Notes: generated by a model from the letters alone, not told the origin. 64,000 bases of DNA from UBA11740 sp049273695 (GCA_049273695.1 JBASRE010000005.1:62001-126000), one strand, 5' to 3'. Shown: positions 15,871 through 25,321, counted from the stretch's first letter. Translations and numbers: made by a program.

Positions 15871-18800
15871 TTAAGCGAGTGAAGGCGCGTGTTCGCGGGC
15901 CTGGGCGCTGATTGAGTAAATCGCTTCCATAACCGCCGCATGCACTTCGGGCGGCAAAGCATCGCGCGCGGCCATGTTTCGCAGCGATGACAGCACCTGC
16001 TGTTGATTGCTCAAGGCGATAAGTTTAATCGCGGTAAGGCGCACGTCGAGGTTCGAATGACGACTGACGGCCTGCAATAGCGGAAATACTTCGCCGACTT
16101 TTGCCATCAGGAACAGCAGCGAATACGCATCGTACGTTCGGTCGCGGCTTTCACCTGACAGTGCATTCAGCGCGTTGGCCGCCAGGCCTGAACCCGCGAT
16201 GGCAGCGCCAATTTTTCGCCGACGTTCGGGTGAAGCCTCGCGCAAAGCGCGCGTGAACGAACCCGTTCGATCGGAATTCAGGTCGTACAATGCGCGCGCC
16301 GCGGCGTTGCGCACTTCGACAACCGAATCATCGAATGCATTCGTGATTAACTCGAACGCCTCTTCGCCTCCGATTTCAGTCAGGTCGGCGAGGGCCGCTG
16401 CCCGCTGCGTGGAAGCGTCACCGTTAAGCTTTTCGATCAGCGCCGCGGGTATGCCGCTGTCGTGCGTTGCATCAAGCACCGACGCCAGGCTGGGCAGTTC
16501 GTGTGCAGCGCTGGAAAACGGCTGATAGTCGGATTGAACGGGCGAGGCCGCAACACCGGTTTCGCTGTGTTCACCGTTTCCGTTTTCGGAGTGTTCAAGG
16601 TCAATTTGCAGCCAGGGTGCGTCAGATGATGAATCCTGCGCCGGCTCGCTGTGGTTCCATTCGGCTGCTTCAGACGCGAGCACAATCGCCTTGGAATCTG
16701 GTTCGCTGTCAGCAACCAGTCGCACAAGATCCTGCTGACTGGATTTCATTTCTTCCAACCGGCGCAATCGCGCTTCTTCGGCAACGCGCAAAGTCTCGAG
16801 TTCGTTAGCGAGAGCACTCTCTTGCTCTGCGAGTTGGCTCATCCGCGCCTGGGCCGACTGCCGGGCTTCTTCCTGAGCACGCAAGCGAGCCTCAGCTTCT
16901 TCAATCTGTGCGAGTTGTTCAGCTTCAGCAGCCCGCAATGACTCAAGCTCGGCCACGACCGGCGCAAGTTCCGGCTGACTGGATTTCATTTCTTCCAGCC
17001 GGCGCGACTGCGCTTCTTCGCCGACCCGCAAAGTCTCGAGTTCGTTAGTGAGAGCACTCTCTTGCTCTGCGAGCAGGCTCATCCGCGCCTGGGCCGACTG
17101 CCGGGCCTCTTCCTGAGCACGCACGCGAGCCTCAGCTTCTTCAATCTGTGCGAGTTGTTCAGCTTCCGCAGTCCGCAGTGACTCAATCTCAGCCACGAGC
17201 TGCTGCTGTTTTTCACCGTGCGTTTGTGATTGCAAGCTGATGCGCGTCGACTCGAGCTCAGCCAGTCGCTGCTCGGCCTTGTCGGCCTCTCGGCGCGCTT
17301 CGGCGGTCGCAACCTGAATTGCTTCTTCCTCTTCACGCACGCGAGTCCGAAGTTGCTGCATGCGATCGAATTGCGAGCGTTCCTCAGCCTGGAACGACTT
17401 TAGTTCTTCTTCAAGTTGCTCTTCCTGATCCGCCAGCTGCGTCGCCTTGGCTCGCGCGGCTTGACGCGCTTGCTCCTGCTCACGCAGCCGGGCTTCGGCT
17501 TCTTCGATGCGCTTCACTTGTTCAGCTTCCGCGCGTCGCAACGCTTCGATCTCGGCGGTTAATTGCAGCTCGCGTTCAGTGCGCCGCCGCGATTCGGTTT
17601 CGCCGTAAAGTCGTGTTTGCTCCAGCGAGCGCAGCGACATCTCGACGTCTTCCACGCGCTTGACGTGATGCTCTTTCGCGTGGCGCAGCTCTTCGAGGCG
17701 GCCGGCAATTTCCTGTTCCTTCTCAGCCTGTTCGCGAACTTCGGCTTCCAGCGTGTAGCACGCCTGAACCTGCGCGGACAGTGACTTCTGAATCTCCTCG
17801 ATGCGCTTGTTGTGGTCCTGCTCCTGCTCGCGCAGCACGTTCAGCGTGAGCCGCAGTTGCTGCTCTTGTTCCTGACGAAGTTGAGTCTCTTGCTCAGCGA
17901 CGCGCCGCGACTCTTCGAGTTGCGGGATGCGCGTGTTCATTTCCTCGACACGCTTCAGGTGTTGCTGTTCAGCCTGTTGCAGGTTGTCAATCTCAGCATT
18001 CAGCCGATCTTCTTTCTCGATTTGCAGCTTGGCTTGAGCTTCGGCCAGTTGTCTCGTCTTCGCGGCTTCAACGAAGCGTGCTTCGACTTCGACGATTCGC
18101 TTCAGCAGATTCTGTTCCGTGTGCCGGGCGTTCTGCGTGTCGGCGATCAGCGTCTGCTCTTTTTGATTAAGTTGCTCAATCTCAGATTGACGCTCACTTA
18201 AGGCCTTTTCCTGGTTGGCGACCCGGTTCTCCAGTTCTTTGAGCCGCTCGACCTGTTCGGCATCCTTCGCCGTAAGTTCGTCGATTTCAGCGGCGCGCAA
18301 CCGCTCTTTTTCGGCGCGCTCGCGCCCCTGAGTGCCCAGCTCGCTTCGTTTCGCTTCATACTCGGCCAGCTGTCTTTCGTAGTCTGACGAGGCCTGATCA
18401 AACGCACGCACAGCCGCCTCAAATTCTTCCTGAGCCTGTTTCGCCCGTACTTCGACTTCTGCGAGCCGCGTGGAATGCGCGGACCGATCCTTTTCGAGTG
18501 CTTTGATCTGTGAAGTCAGCGAATGCTCACGTCGCGCCCGCTCCTGAATGTCCGCGCGCAATTTGTTGCGGTCGGCTTCCATCGCCGCGAGCCGATCGGT
18601 TTCTTTCTGACCGCGAAGTTCCTCTTCGATCTTCGCTTTCAGGTGCGCTTCTTCCTGTTCGCGCAATCGCCCTTCCGCCTCCGCGATTCGTTTTAGCGTT
18701 TCCTGCTCGGCAACCTTCGCCTGTTCTTCGGCTTCGGCGAGGCGCTGCACAGACTGTTGCTCTGCGGCTCTGACGTTGGCTTCGGCTTCCGCGATGCGCT

Positions 18801-20256
18801 GTCGCGACTCTTCTTCAGCAGCTCGGACGGCCTCCCGGGCCTCGGCAATCCGTTGCAGCGATGCCTGCTCGGCATTGCGCACTTCCTCTTGAGCTTCCGC
18901 AATCCGCTGCAGCGACGCATGCTCCTCGTTGCGCAGGCGCTCCAGTTCGGCGGCGATCCCTTGTTCCTTGCTGCTTAGTTGAGCAAGTCGCTCTTCCGCC
19001 TGTGCGCGAGTCTGCTGCGACTCATGCATTTCGTTTTCCAGGCGCGAGGCAGCGGCGCGTTGTTCGGCCTCATGCACGGCGAGAGCTTCGATTTCCTGCT
19101 TGAGCTGCTGTTCGCGAAGTGACAGTGCTTCGATTTGCTGTGATAACTGCTGGCGGGCATTCTCCTGCTCAGCGAGGCGCGCATTCGCGGCCTGAATAGT
19201 CTGAGCAAGCTGATTCTCGGTTTCCTGAAGCGCATGAATTTCTGAATTCAGACGCTGCTGAGTCTGTGCCTGTCGCTGTGCTTCACCTTCGGCAGCTTTG
19301 CGTGCGTGCTCGAGTTCGGTTAGTTCAGACTCCTTCGCCGCGATTGTCTGACGCTGTGCGACGGCGGCTTTGTTGAGCGATTCAGTCTCGGCGTTTAGCT
19401 GGCGCAGTTTCTCGTCGCGCTGGTTGGCTTCCTCTTCCGCGCGATGACGAGCTTCAAGTTGCAAAAGAATCCCGCCCTCAATTTGTCTGAGGCGGGTGAC
19501 TTCCTGTTGTTCGGCGTGGCGCAGCGATTCGAGTTCGGCGGCGAGCCACTGCTCGCGCTCAGCGCGTTTCCTCGATTCGACTTCAGCTGCTTCACACGCG
19601 GCGACTTGTTCGCGTAAACGGTTCTCGGCTTCCGCGAGTCGCTTCAGTTGTTCTTCTTCGGTCTGCCGTAACGCATCGATTTCCGCGTTCAGCAGTCGCT
19701 CTTTACGCGCAGCTTCAAGTGCGGCGGTTTCGGCAGCCTTCCTGATCGCTTCCAATTCCGCCAGTCGCTCGCTATGTTCGCGCGCGCGGCGTTGAGTTTC
19801 AGCTTCGATCGCGCGCCGCTGTGTTTCGGCGGCTTTGCGCTTCGCCTCGTCTTCCGCGCGGCGCTTCGCAGCTTGAACTTCGTGACGACGTCGTTCGAGT
19901 TCTTCCTGCGCCCGACGCAGAACTTCTTCTTCTTTGCGTAGGTCGTCGGTGGAGATGACCTCCTCTTCGATTGCGCGTTGCGCGTTCCGGCGTTCGAGCA
20001 TCGCTTCCAGATCGGGCAGCGTCCATTCGTCAGTCGCTTGAGAGACTGTTGGCCGTTCGCCCTGGAAAGCGCGTCGCGATTGCGCGAGGCGATCGAGGTC
20101 GCCATGTTCGAGGGCAGACGTCAACGAGTCCGCGATCGACTCTGGACTGAAGGATGAGTTACCAGCTTGATTGCTGGTGACGGAACGAGGGTTGTCCTGT
20201 TCGGATTTAGAGACTTTGGGGCGCGAAGACGAGTCTTCCATGTTCTGATTCTCCAT
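15871..20256 (-). CDS. Giant coiled-coil protein with C-terminal HEAT repeats
   Basis: A 1461-residue protein. After a polar N-terminus (about 1-80) comes a nearly unbroken coiled coil (about 85-1210) rich in Glu, Gln, Ala, Arg and Leu with repeated heptads such as LRQTEEEQLKRLAEAENRLR. A Ser-rich linker (about 1215-1290) precedes HEAT-type repeats (SLASVLDATHDSGIPAALIE through VHAAVMEAIYSISAQAREHA). No membrane segment or signal peptide is seen, so it is probably a cytoplasmic scaffold. Coding DNA contains a 240-bp tandem duplication at about 16723-17202. The low-complexity coil gives many spurious shadow ORFs. The function is unknown; a filament or structural role is possible. Confidence 0.85.
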   Translation of the reverse strand: MENQNMEDSSSRPKVSKSEQDNPRSVTSNQAGNSSFSPESIADSLTSALEHGDLDRLAQSRRAFQGERPTVSQATDEWTLPDLEAMLERRNAQRAIEEEVISTDDLRKEEEVLRRAQEELERRRHEVQAAKRRAEDEAKRKAAETQRRAIEAETQRRAREHSERLAELEAIRKAAETAALEAARKERLLNAEIDALRQTEEEQLKRLAEAENRLREQVAACEAAEVESRKRAEREQWLAAELESLRHAEQQEVTRLRQIEGGILLQLEARHRAEEEANQRDEKLRQLNAETESLNKAAVAQRQTIAAKESELTELEHARKAAEGEAQRQAQTQQRLNSEIHALQETENQLAQTIQAANARLAEQENARQQLSQQIEALSLREQQLKQEIEALAVHEAEQRAAASRLENEMHESQQTRAQAEERLAQLSSKEQGIAAELERLRNEEHASLQRIAEAQEEVRNAEQASLQRIAEAREAVRAAEEESRQRIAEAEANVRAAEQQSVQRLAEAEEQAKVAEQETLKRIAEAEGRLREQEEAHLKAKIEEELRGQKETDRLAAMEADRNKLRADIQERARREHSLTSQIKALEKDRSAHSTRLAEVEVRAKQAQEEFEAAVRAFDQASSDYERQLAEYEAKRSELGTQGRERAEKERLRAAEIDELTAKDAEQVERLKELENRVANQEKALSERQSEIEQLNQKEQTLIADTQNARHTEQNLLKRIVEVEARFVEAAKTRQLAEAQAKLQIEKEDRLNAEIDNLQQAEQQHLKRVEEMNTRIPQLEESRRVAEQETQLRQEQEQQLRLTLNVLREQEQDHNKRIEEIQKSLSAQVQACYTLEAEVREQAEKEQEIAGRLEELRHAKEHHVKRVEDVEMSLRSLEQTRLYGETESRRRTERELQLTAEIEALRRAEAEQVKRIEEAEARLREQEQARQAARAKATQLADQEEQLEEELKSFQAEERSQFDRMQQLRTRVREEEEAIQVATAEARREADKAEQRLAELESTRISLQSQTHGEKQQQLVAEIESLRTAEAEQLAQIEEAEARVRAQEEARQSAQARMSLLAEQESALTNELETLRVGEEAQSRRLEEMKSSQPELAPVVAELESLRAAEAEQLAQIEEAEARLRAQEEARQSAQARMSQLAEQESALANELETLRVAEEARLRRLEEMKSSQQDLVRLVADSEPDSKAIVLASEAAEWNHSEPAQDSSSDAPWLQIDLEHSENGNGEHSETGVAASPVQSDYQPFSSAAHELPSLASVLDATHDSGIPAALIEKLNGDASTQRAAALADLTEIGGEEAFELITNAFDDSVVEVRNAAARALYDLNSDRTGSFTRALREASPERRRKIGAAIAGSGLAANALNALSGESRDRTYDAYSLLFLMAKVGEVFPLLQAVSRHSNLDVRLTAIKLIALSNQQQVLSSLRNMAARDALPPEVHAAVMEAIYSISAQAREHAPSLA
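16723..17202 (-). repeat. 240-bp tandem duplication inside the coiled-coil gene
   Basis: Sequence from about 16723 repeats with an offset of exactly 240 bases (GGATTTCATTTCTTCCA at 16741 and again at 16981). The copies differ at scattered positions and correspond to 80 residues, for example EQLAQIEEAEARLRAQEEAR in each. Being in frame, the duplication lengthens the coil without breaking it. Confidence 0.85.
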
Positions 20257-20609
20257 GCTGAGCCGAGGTCGAGGGTGCTCGCGATGGTTACTGGTGTCAG
20301 GGTTTGCGTAGCTTGCAGGCTCTCAGCAAACAAGTCAAGGTTCTGAGGAAATTCAATTAACAGCTTTCAGCGGGATTGGACGAGGGTTCGTCCGGTCTGA
20401 AGGGCCGGAAGGTCACTTCACGGCCATGTTCATTCTTGCAAATGGACGGCTTACGGTCAACAGGTTTTCTGGAACGGTTCTGGAACAGGTAAATGCACCG
20501 ATTTTCGAAGCATTTTGGCGATCTCCGCAACAGTTCCCGCTGGCGGAACAATACAATTCTTCGTCCCGATGGTGCCGCGAGAGGCGTTGCCACGGCTGTT
20601 CATCACGAA
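20257..20609. other. Gene-free stretch upstream of the coiled-coil gene
   Basis: No convincing ORF is visible; the open frames here lack ribosome binding sites and plausible protein composition. One small hairpin, GGACGA-GGGT-TCGTCC, lies at 20378-20393. The stretch presumably holds the promoter of the minus-strand coiled-coil gene. Confidence 0.5.
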
Positions 20610-20670
20610 GCAAAACGGCTCAATGACGAGGCATGTCGGTTTGTTGACGCGCCCTGTTCATTGAGCCGTT
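20610..20670 (-). terminator. Hairpin downstream of the Spy-like gene
   Basis: AACGGCTCAATGA at 20614-20626 and TCATTGAGCCGTT at 20658-20670 form a perfect 13-bp stem with a 31-base loop. Read on the minus strand the stem is followed by TTTTG. It lies 27 bases after the stop of the Spy-like gene, consistent with a transcript end, though the loop is long. Confidence 0.55.
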
Positions 20671-20696
20671 CGTTCCGAGCAGTGCCTCTTCTCCTC

Positions 20697-21215
20697 TTAG
20701 AACTCAGGTTCGTCCGGAGGCGCTGGCGGCCGCGGTGGACCCTTCCGCCGGTGCTTATGGCGCTCGGCCATTTGGGCTCGCTGTTCGGCGGTTAACACGT
20801 TCGCGACCTGCGACATCATTTTCGCGTGCGCGACTTCCATTTCCACCTGGACCTTCGCTCGCGCTTCAGCCGCTGCACGAACCGCTGCTTCATTAAAGTT
20901 GCTCATCGGATCGCCTTGACCTTCATGAAGCGTGCGCATTTGATCGCGCAGCGCTTTGGTTTGTTCGCCAAAGCTTTCATGGATCTGTTTGATCTGTTCC
21001 TTCTGAGCGTCAGTCAAGTTCAATCCGGCGAATGGGCCAAAGCCGCCTGGTCCTCGCGGGCCATGGGGGCCGTGTCCAAACGGGCCGCGCGGTGGTCCCG
21101 GCGGACCGTCCGGGTGTGGCGGCGGGTTTTGCGAAAAAACGACAGCCGATGTCGTTAACAAGAGCGCGCCGGCGAGGGCCGCAGCGACGCTGAATTTTTT
21201 CCAGTTCAGTTTCAC
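20697..21215 (-). CDS. Spy/CpxP-like periplasmic protein
   Basis: A 172-residue exported protein. The GTG at 21215 follows AAGGAG by eight bases and gives a normal signal peptide (VKLNWKKFSVAAALAGALLL, ending VVFSQ), so I prefer it to the longer frame from 21263. A Pro/Gly/His-rich segment (about 30-65) may bind metal. The core has the two LTxxQ motifs of the Spy/CpxP family (GLNLTDAQKEQIKQI and NVLTAEQRAQM) around a helical hairpin. Family members are chaperones or metal and stress sensors in the periplasm. The C-terminus is basic then Pro-rich. Confidence 0.87.
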   Translation of the reverse strand: MKLNWKKFSVAAALAGALLLTTSAVVFSQNPPPHPDGPPGPPRGPFGHGPHGPRGPGGFGPFAGLNLTDAQKEQIKQIHESFGEQTKALRDQMRTLHEGQGDPMSNFNEAAVRAAAEARAKVQVEMEVAHAKMMSQVANVLTAEQRAQMAERHKHRRKGPPRPPAPPDEPEF

Positions 21216-21361
21216 GTCAATACTCCTTTTGAAAGATAGGTAAATGGAAAGTGCACGCGTCACTTTCTACCTGTTTGATGAATTAGTCGCGGCGGAAGAG
21301 GAGTTATATGACAAGCGGTCAAAACACTCGCAATCCACTGATTGACGAGCGAAGCGGGCAG

Positions 21362-21399
21362 TAGAAAAGGCACGCGGAACTAGAATAGCACCGCGTGCC
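21362..21399 (-). terminator. Rho-independent terminator of the TPR-Fis-REC gene
   Basis: GGCACGCGG (21369-21377) pairs with CCGCGTGCC (21391-21399) as a perfect 9-bp stem with a 13-base loop. On the minus strand it is followed by TTTTCTACT. It starts 20 bases past the stop codon of the regulator gene. Confidence 0.8.
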
Positions 21400-21418
21400 C
21401 TTCAACTTGGAGGAGTGA

Positions 21419-23347
21419 TTACCGGTTTCTCGAACCTTCTCTGAGGAGTCGCGCGACCGTCGGCGTCAGTTCAGTTAACTGATCGGACTTCTTAAGGAAG
21501 GCATCTACGCCGGCGCCCCACGCCTCAGTTTCTAAATCATCGCTGGAAAGCATGAGAATCGGTGTCCGGCGGCGATGAGTTATCTTGCGAGTGCGCTGAG
21601 CCAACTCAAGCCCGGTAACGCCGACAAGACTGCTGTCAACAATCACTACATCGTAGTGCTCGTTACTCGTCAGTTTTCTGAGCGCGCTATCGCCATCCGT
21701 GCACAGCTCGACTTCCCACTTTTCGGCGGAGAGAGCGCCACGCGCGGCGTCGGAGACCTGTGGTTCATCTTCGACATGCAGGATGCGGATGTGGGCCGGC
21801 GTGCGCATTGAATTCGCGGCGGCCAGCTTTTGTTTAGCCCTGCGGGGTTTCGAGAACAGGTGACTTCGACGTGGTCGCACAGCTGAACGTTGGACGAGCA
21901 GGTCGCGATGCCGGCTGTTGATTAGCGAAATAAGACTCTGGTGGTGTCTAAATCCGAGCAAGTGCGCCGCTTTTGTGACCGCACCGCCCGAATCGCGTAG
22001 CGCGCGTTCGATTAGAGACTTCTCAAAGCCACGTACCTCGCGCTTAATCGAAAAATTGTCCCATGACTCGGCGATCGCCGGTTGAGGCTCCTCATCAATC
22101 TCACCCAACGCGTTAATAACAATGCGAGCTGCTGAAACCAATCGGCTGGTCGTGGTCGGCTCCTGTGAATTCTTTAACAACTCAGCCGCCGCCTCGTAGG
22201 TCGCCGCAAGCTCCAGCGGTGTTGTTTGCGCGGTCAGCTCTTCGATGATGCTTAGCTTTGCGCGGCCGGCGCCTTCCAGATCGCCACATGTTTCGGCAAT
22301 CTCGATCGCTCGATCCAGCAACTGGCGCGCGCGCACGAACTTACCCAAACGCGCTTTCACGGTGCCGTACGTAGTGATCGCCTCAGCCAGAACCGCTTTC
22401 TCATCGCCTCTTTCAAGCACGCGTACGGCCGCGCGAATGACGCGTTCGCCATCTGCGAATCGTCCGCTGGCCAAAAACGTCCGCGCACGCGTCTCGTCCA
22501 CCTGCGCCACGGTCCCAGTGTCTTTCAGTTGGATAAAAAGCTGCCGGGCACGGTCCAAATGGCGGTGCGCGTCGTCGTGCCGGCCAATTGTGTAGAACAA
22601 GAACCCTAAATTATTTTCCACGCGCGCTACGTAGCGTATGTTACCGGCACGTTCGAAATGAAAACTTGCGGCGGAATACTCTATCAGCGCGCGATCCAGG
22701 TACGCCTCGAGATTGTTTAGGTCGGCCATGCGTCGCAGCGCGAGGCCGAAACTATTGTGAAAAGTGCCCTGAAGATTGTGATCGCTGCTCTGCTCGACCA
22801 GGATGCTGGCTTCACCGTAGATTCGCAGGGCCTCGCTTAACCTTCTCGAATCAACCTCTACGATCCCGGCACGCACGAGAATTAGGGCTTTCAGGTCCTT
22901 ATCTGTTTCGGCGATGGCGGTCAGAGCTTGGTTGAGATTGATTCTAGCCTCGTCGAAAGCTCCCTCACGCCAGTAACACAGCGCCAAATCCGCACGCGCC
23001 TCTGCGGCTTTGCGTTGTTCTCCCAACTGCTCGTAGAGCCGGACACTGCGGCTTATGAAGTCCTTGGCAGTCTCTTGCGTGCCGTTCTCTTGATCGGCAC
23101 TGCCTTGCCACCCGGCCACACAGCCGACCCGCAGCAACACTTCAGCTTTGCTCGCGTCATCGAGCTGATCGATTTGGAGGGTGTTCGTGGAGGGATCCCA
23201 AAACTCAGTTAGAGCGTCTGCCGCACCTTCATATTCGCCTGCCTTCTCTAATTCCCTGGCGTGATGGCAGATTTGACTCGCCCGTTCGACGACATCCGAG
23301 CTAAATCCGTCGCTAACTGAGGTTTTACGCTGAGACTGTAAGTTCAT
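21419..23347 (-). CDS. TPR regulator with Fis-type HTH and receiver domain
   Basis: A 642-residue cytoplasmic regulator with an unusual order. Residues about 20-400 are TPR-like helical repeats (RKAAEARADLALCYWREGAF, RYVARVENNLGFLFYTIGRH, AEAITTYGTVKARLGKFVRA). Residues 437-484 are a Fis-type helix-turn-helix (FEKSLIERALRDSGG then VTKAAHLLGFRHHQSLISLI). An Arg-rich linker leads to a receiver domain (520-638) with the acidic pocket VEDEP, phosphoacceptor D571 in VIVDSSL, MLSSD and the lysine of FLKKSDQ, all intact. No kinase is adjacent. It is divergent from a small secreted peptide gene, which makes peptide sensing by the TPR domain an attractive inference. A terminator follows. Confidence 0.88.
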   Translation of the reverse strand: MNLQSQRKTSVSDGFSSDVVERASQICHHARELEKAGEYEGAADALTEFWDPSTNTLQIDQLDDASKAEVLLRVGCVAGWQGSADQENGTQETAKDFISRSVRLYEQLGEQRKAAEARADLALCYWREGAFDEARINLNQALTAIAETDKDLKALILVRAGIVEVDSRRLSEALRIYGEASILVEQSSDHNLQGTFHNSFGLALRRMADLNNLEAYLDRALIEYSAASFHFERAGNIRYVARVENNLGFLFYTIGRHDDAHRHLDRARQLFIQLKDTGTVAQVDETRARTFLASGRFADGERVIRAAVRVLERGDEKAVLAEAITTYGTVKARLGKFVRARQLLDRAIEIAETCGDLEGAGRAKLSIIEELTAQTTPLELAATYEAAAELLKNSQEPTTTSRLVSAARIVINALGEIDEEPQPAIAESWDNFSIKREVRGFEKSLIERALRDSGGAVTKAAHLLGFRHHQSLISLINSRHRDLLVQRSAVRPRRSHLFSKPRRAKQKLAAANSMRTPAHIRILHVEDEPQVSDAARGALSAEKWEVELCTDGDSALRKLTSNEHYDVVIVDSSLVGVTGLELAQRTRKITHRRRTPILMLSSDDLETEAWGAGVDAFLKKSDQLTELTPTVARLLREGSRNR

Positions 23348-23458
23348 GTGACATGTGCCTTTCTTCCGTTTTGATAATAACTGTGCGCCCGCATCTGTTA
23401 TCCGCTAGAATCTGCGCGCCTTGCTACTTGGAGGCGTAAAAACAAAAGGGAGAAAACC

Positions 23459-23704
23459 ATGAATAGACTCAAATCCGTACTTACCGCAGCGGTTCTCACG
23501 TTAGCGCTTGCCGTTTCCGCCGCGGGCCATCAGCCTTCGGATTGTAAGCCCGGTGAAACGCAAACCCCGCCGTGCCCGTCCGGTCTGGTGACGTCGGAAA
23601 ACCCTGTTGCGGTGTTTGGCGAAACGCAAACCCCGCCAAAGGCTCAAAGCGTGGAGATCGTCTCGCTCGTAGAGCTCGCTTTAAGCGTATTGTCGCTGGC
23701 GTAA
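23459..23704 (+). CDS. Small secreted peptide precursor, 81 residues
   Basis: The ATG follows AAGGGAGAAAACC, a strong ribosome binding site, and a TAGAAT -10-like box lies at 23406-23411. The product has a signal peptide (MNRLKSVLTAAVLTLALAVS, cleaved near SAAG) and a mature part of about 58 residues. This contains GETQTPP twice, one copy in DCKPGETQTPPCP with two cysteines, and ends in an amphipathic or hydrophobic helix, VEIVSLVELALSVLSLA. I recognise no enzyme fold. The gene starts 111 bases from the divergent TPR-Fis-REC gene, suggesting common control and perhaps a signal-receptor pair. Confidence 0.75.
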   Translation: MNRLKSVLTAAVLTLALAVSAAGHQPSDCKPGETQTPPCPSGLVTSENPVAVFGETQTPPKAQSVEIVSLVELALSVLSLA

Positions 23705-24053
23705 CCGCAGCGTTTTCAAAGTTTGGTAATAAGAGCATCTGCCGAATCCCTGATTGATCTGGCAGCAAAATATTGGTGTGCCGACAGATCCGTCGCCGGC
23801 GCTGCTGCGGTTGAGGGCGTAGCATAGACGTACCGCGACTGCTTTGCAAGCACAATTGCTGCTGGCCCATAACTGCTGACACGTAGCCGGTTATGTCTTG
23901 TCGCTACAATTTAAGCGTCGGGCAGGTCCAGCATGGGGCGAGTGATGACTCGAGCATGGTTGGAGGCGGGCTTCTAACTGCCCCGCGCGCTCAATGATCG
24001 GTGGCCGCGGGTTTGAAATCTCGCTATACTGCGCCTGCCAAACACCACACTGC
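23705..24053. other. Gene-free stretch before the PrsW-like gene
   Basis: No supported ORF. A TATACT box at 24025-24030 lies 23 bases before the start codon of the PrsW-like gene and may be its -10 element; no clear -35 box or ribosome binding site is visible. Confidence 0.45.
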
Positions 24054-25232
24054 ATGAACCGCTTCGACCAAAATCCCGCTGCTTATCAACCGATTGTAAT
24101 GCCGAAATCGAAGCGTATAGGCGCGATCAAGATCATCGCCGCTATCATTGGGGCAATGTTCGCGGCGCTGCTCGGGCTGCTTATTCTATTGCTAATTGGC
24201 GCCGAGACGGGATTGGTTGAACTGGTTATCGGCATGATTTGTGCGACTTTGCCGGTGCCGATCTACGTGATGCTCCTGCTGTGGATTGATCGCTATGAAG
24301 CGGAACCGCTTTGGATGCTGGCTACGAGTTTCTTTTGGGGCGCGATCATCGCGGTCTTCATCTCGTTGATTTTCAACACCGGCATCTCGATTTTTGCCAC
24401 GGTTGCCAGCAAAAGTGAAGAGGTTGGCGACGCGGTGGGCGCGGTTATTTCAGCTCCCATCGTTGAGGAAAGCGCGAAAGCCTTAATTCTCGTCATTCTT
24501 TTCTTCTGGAAGAAAGACGAGTTCGACGGCATCGTGGACGGAATTGTTTACGCGGGCATGGTCGGTCTGGGCTTTGCCATGACTGAAAATATTCTGTACT
24601 ACGGTCGCGCCATGCAAAAGGGGCCTGACTTTTTGAAAGCGGTTTGGATTATCCGGGGAATGGCGGCGCCCTTCTCGCATCCCTTGTTCACCAGCATGAC
24701 GGGCATCGGACTTGGCTGGGCCCGGCAATCGCACAACACCTTCACGAAAATCATGGCGCCGTTTCTCGGCTTCGGTCTCGCTGTACTTATGCACGCTGCC
24801 TGGAACGGGTCGGCCGTTTTCTTCGGCGGTGGGGGATTCTTTGTGACTTACTTCATGGTGATGGGCCCGGCATTGATCATCACTTTGATGGTCGTTCATT
24901 TTCAACTGAAACGCGAAGGCCGGCTCGTCCAGCAGTTTCTGTACCCGGATTATCAGAAGGGCTTTTTCGATCAACATGAATTTGAAAGGCTTTGCAGCGT
25001 GCGCGGCCGCATGAAGATGTCGTGGAGCGCCTTCTGGTCGCACGGGTTTTCAGGTTGGCGCACGCGCAGGCGCTGTAATCAAATGGCGAGCGAGTTGGCG
25101 TTCCATCGCAGTCGTGTGGCTCGTGGCTTTCACCGCAATGCGCAGGAGGCGGCTGAACGCGAGGAAGAATATCGATCGACTTTACACGAGCTTCGGCAGC
25201 GGTTCGCGCAGCGCCAACAAGGCAGACCCTGA
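24054..25232 (+). CDS. PrsW-family intramembrane metalloprotease
   Basis: A 392-residue membrane protein. I chose the ATG at 24054 (MNRFDQNPAAYQP) because the upstream extension is non-coding in look and the TATACT box lies between. At least eight membrane segments are visible. PrsW hallmarks are DRYEAEPLW after TM3, the catalytic PIVEESAKALILV (EExxK), AMTENILYYG, HPLFTSMTGIGLGWA and the late LMHAAWNGSAVFF. The C-terminal 90 residues are soluble, basic and rich in coiled-coil character (AQEAAEREEEYRSTLHELRQ). PrsW cleaves anti-sigma factor RsiW in Bacillus; the partner here is unknown. Confidence 0.9.
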   Translation: MNRFDQNPAAYQPIVMPKSKRIGAIKIIAAIIGAMFAALLGLLILLLIGAETGLVELVIGMICATLPVPIYVMLLLWIDRYEAEPLWMLATSFFWGAIIAVFISLIFNTGISIFATVASKSEEVGDAVGAVISAPIVEESAKALILVILFFWKKDEFDGIVDGIVYAGMVGLGFAMTENILYYGRAMQKGPDFLKAVWIIRGMAAPFSHPLFTSMTGIGLGWARQSHNTFTKIMAPFLGFGLAVLMHAAWNGSAVFFGGGGFFVTYFMVMGPALIITLMVVHFQLKREGRLVQQFLYPDYQKGFFDQHEFERLCSVRGRMKMSWSAFWSHGFSGWRTRRRCNQMASELAFHRSRVARGFHRNAQEAAEREEEYRSTLHELRQRFAQRQQGRP

Positions 25233-25321
25233 AGCCGCCAAAAAAGTTTCGCGTCCCCAGTGACAGTTAGCTTATACTTGCGCCCGAACTGCGCAGGCAC
25301 ATCTGAACGGTAACTTACCCG

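Noticed and set aside
17319..20105. Many ORFs on both strands inside the coiled-coil gene
   Set aside because: The low-complexity coding sequence leaves other frames open; no family patterns are seen in them.
20357..20626. Several short ORFs in the gap before the coiled-coil gene
   Set aside because: None has a ribosome binding site or recognisable protein features.
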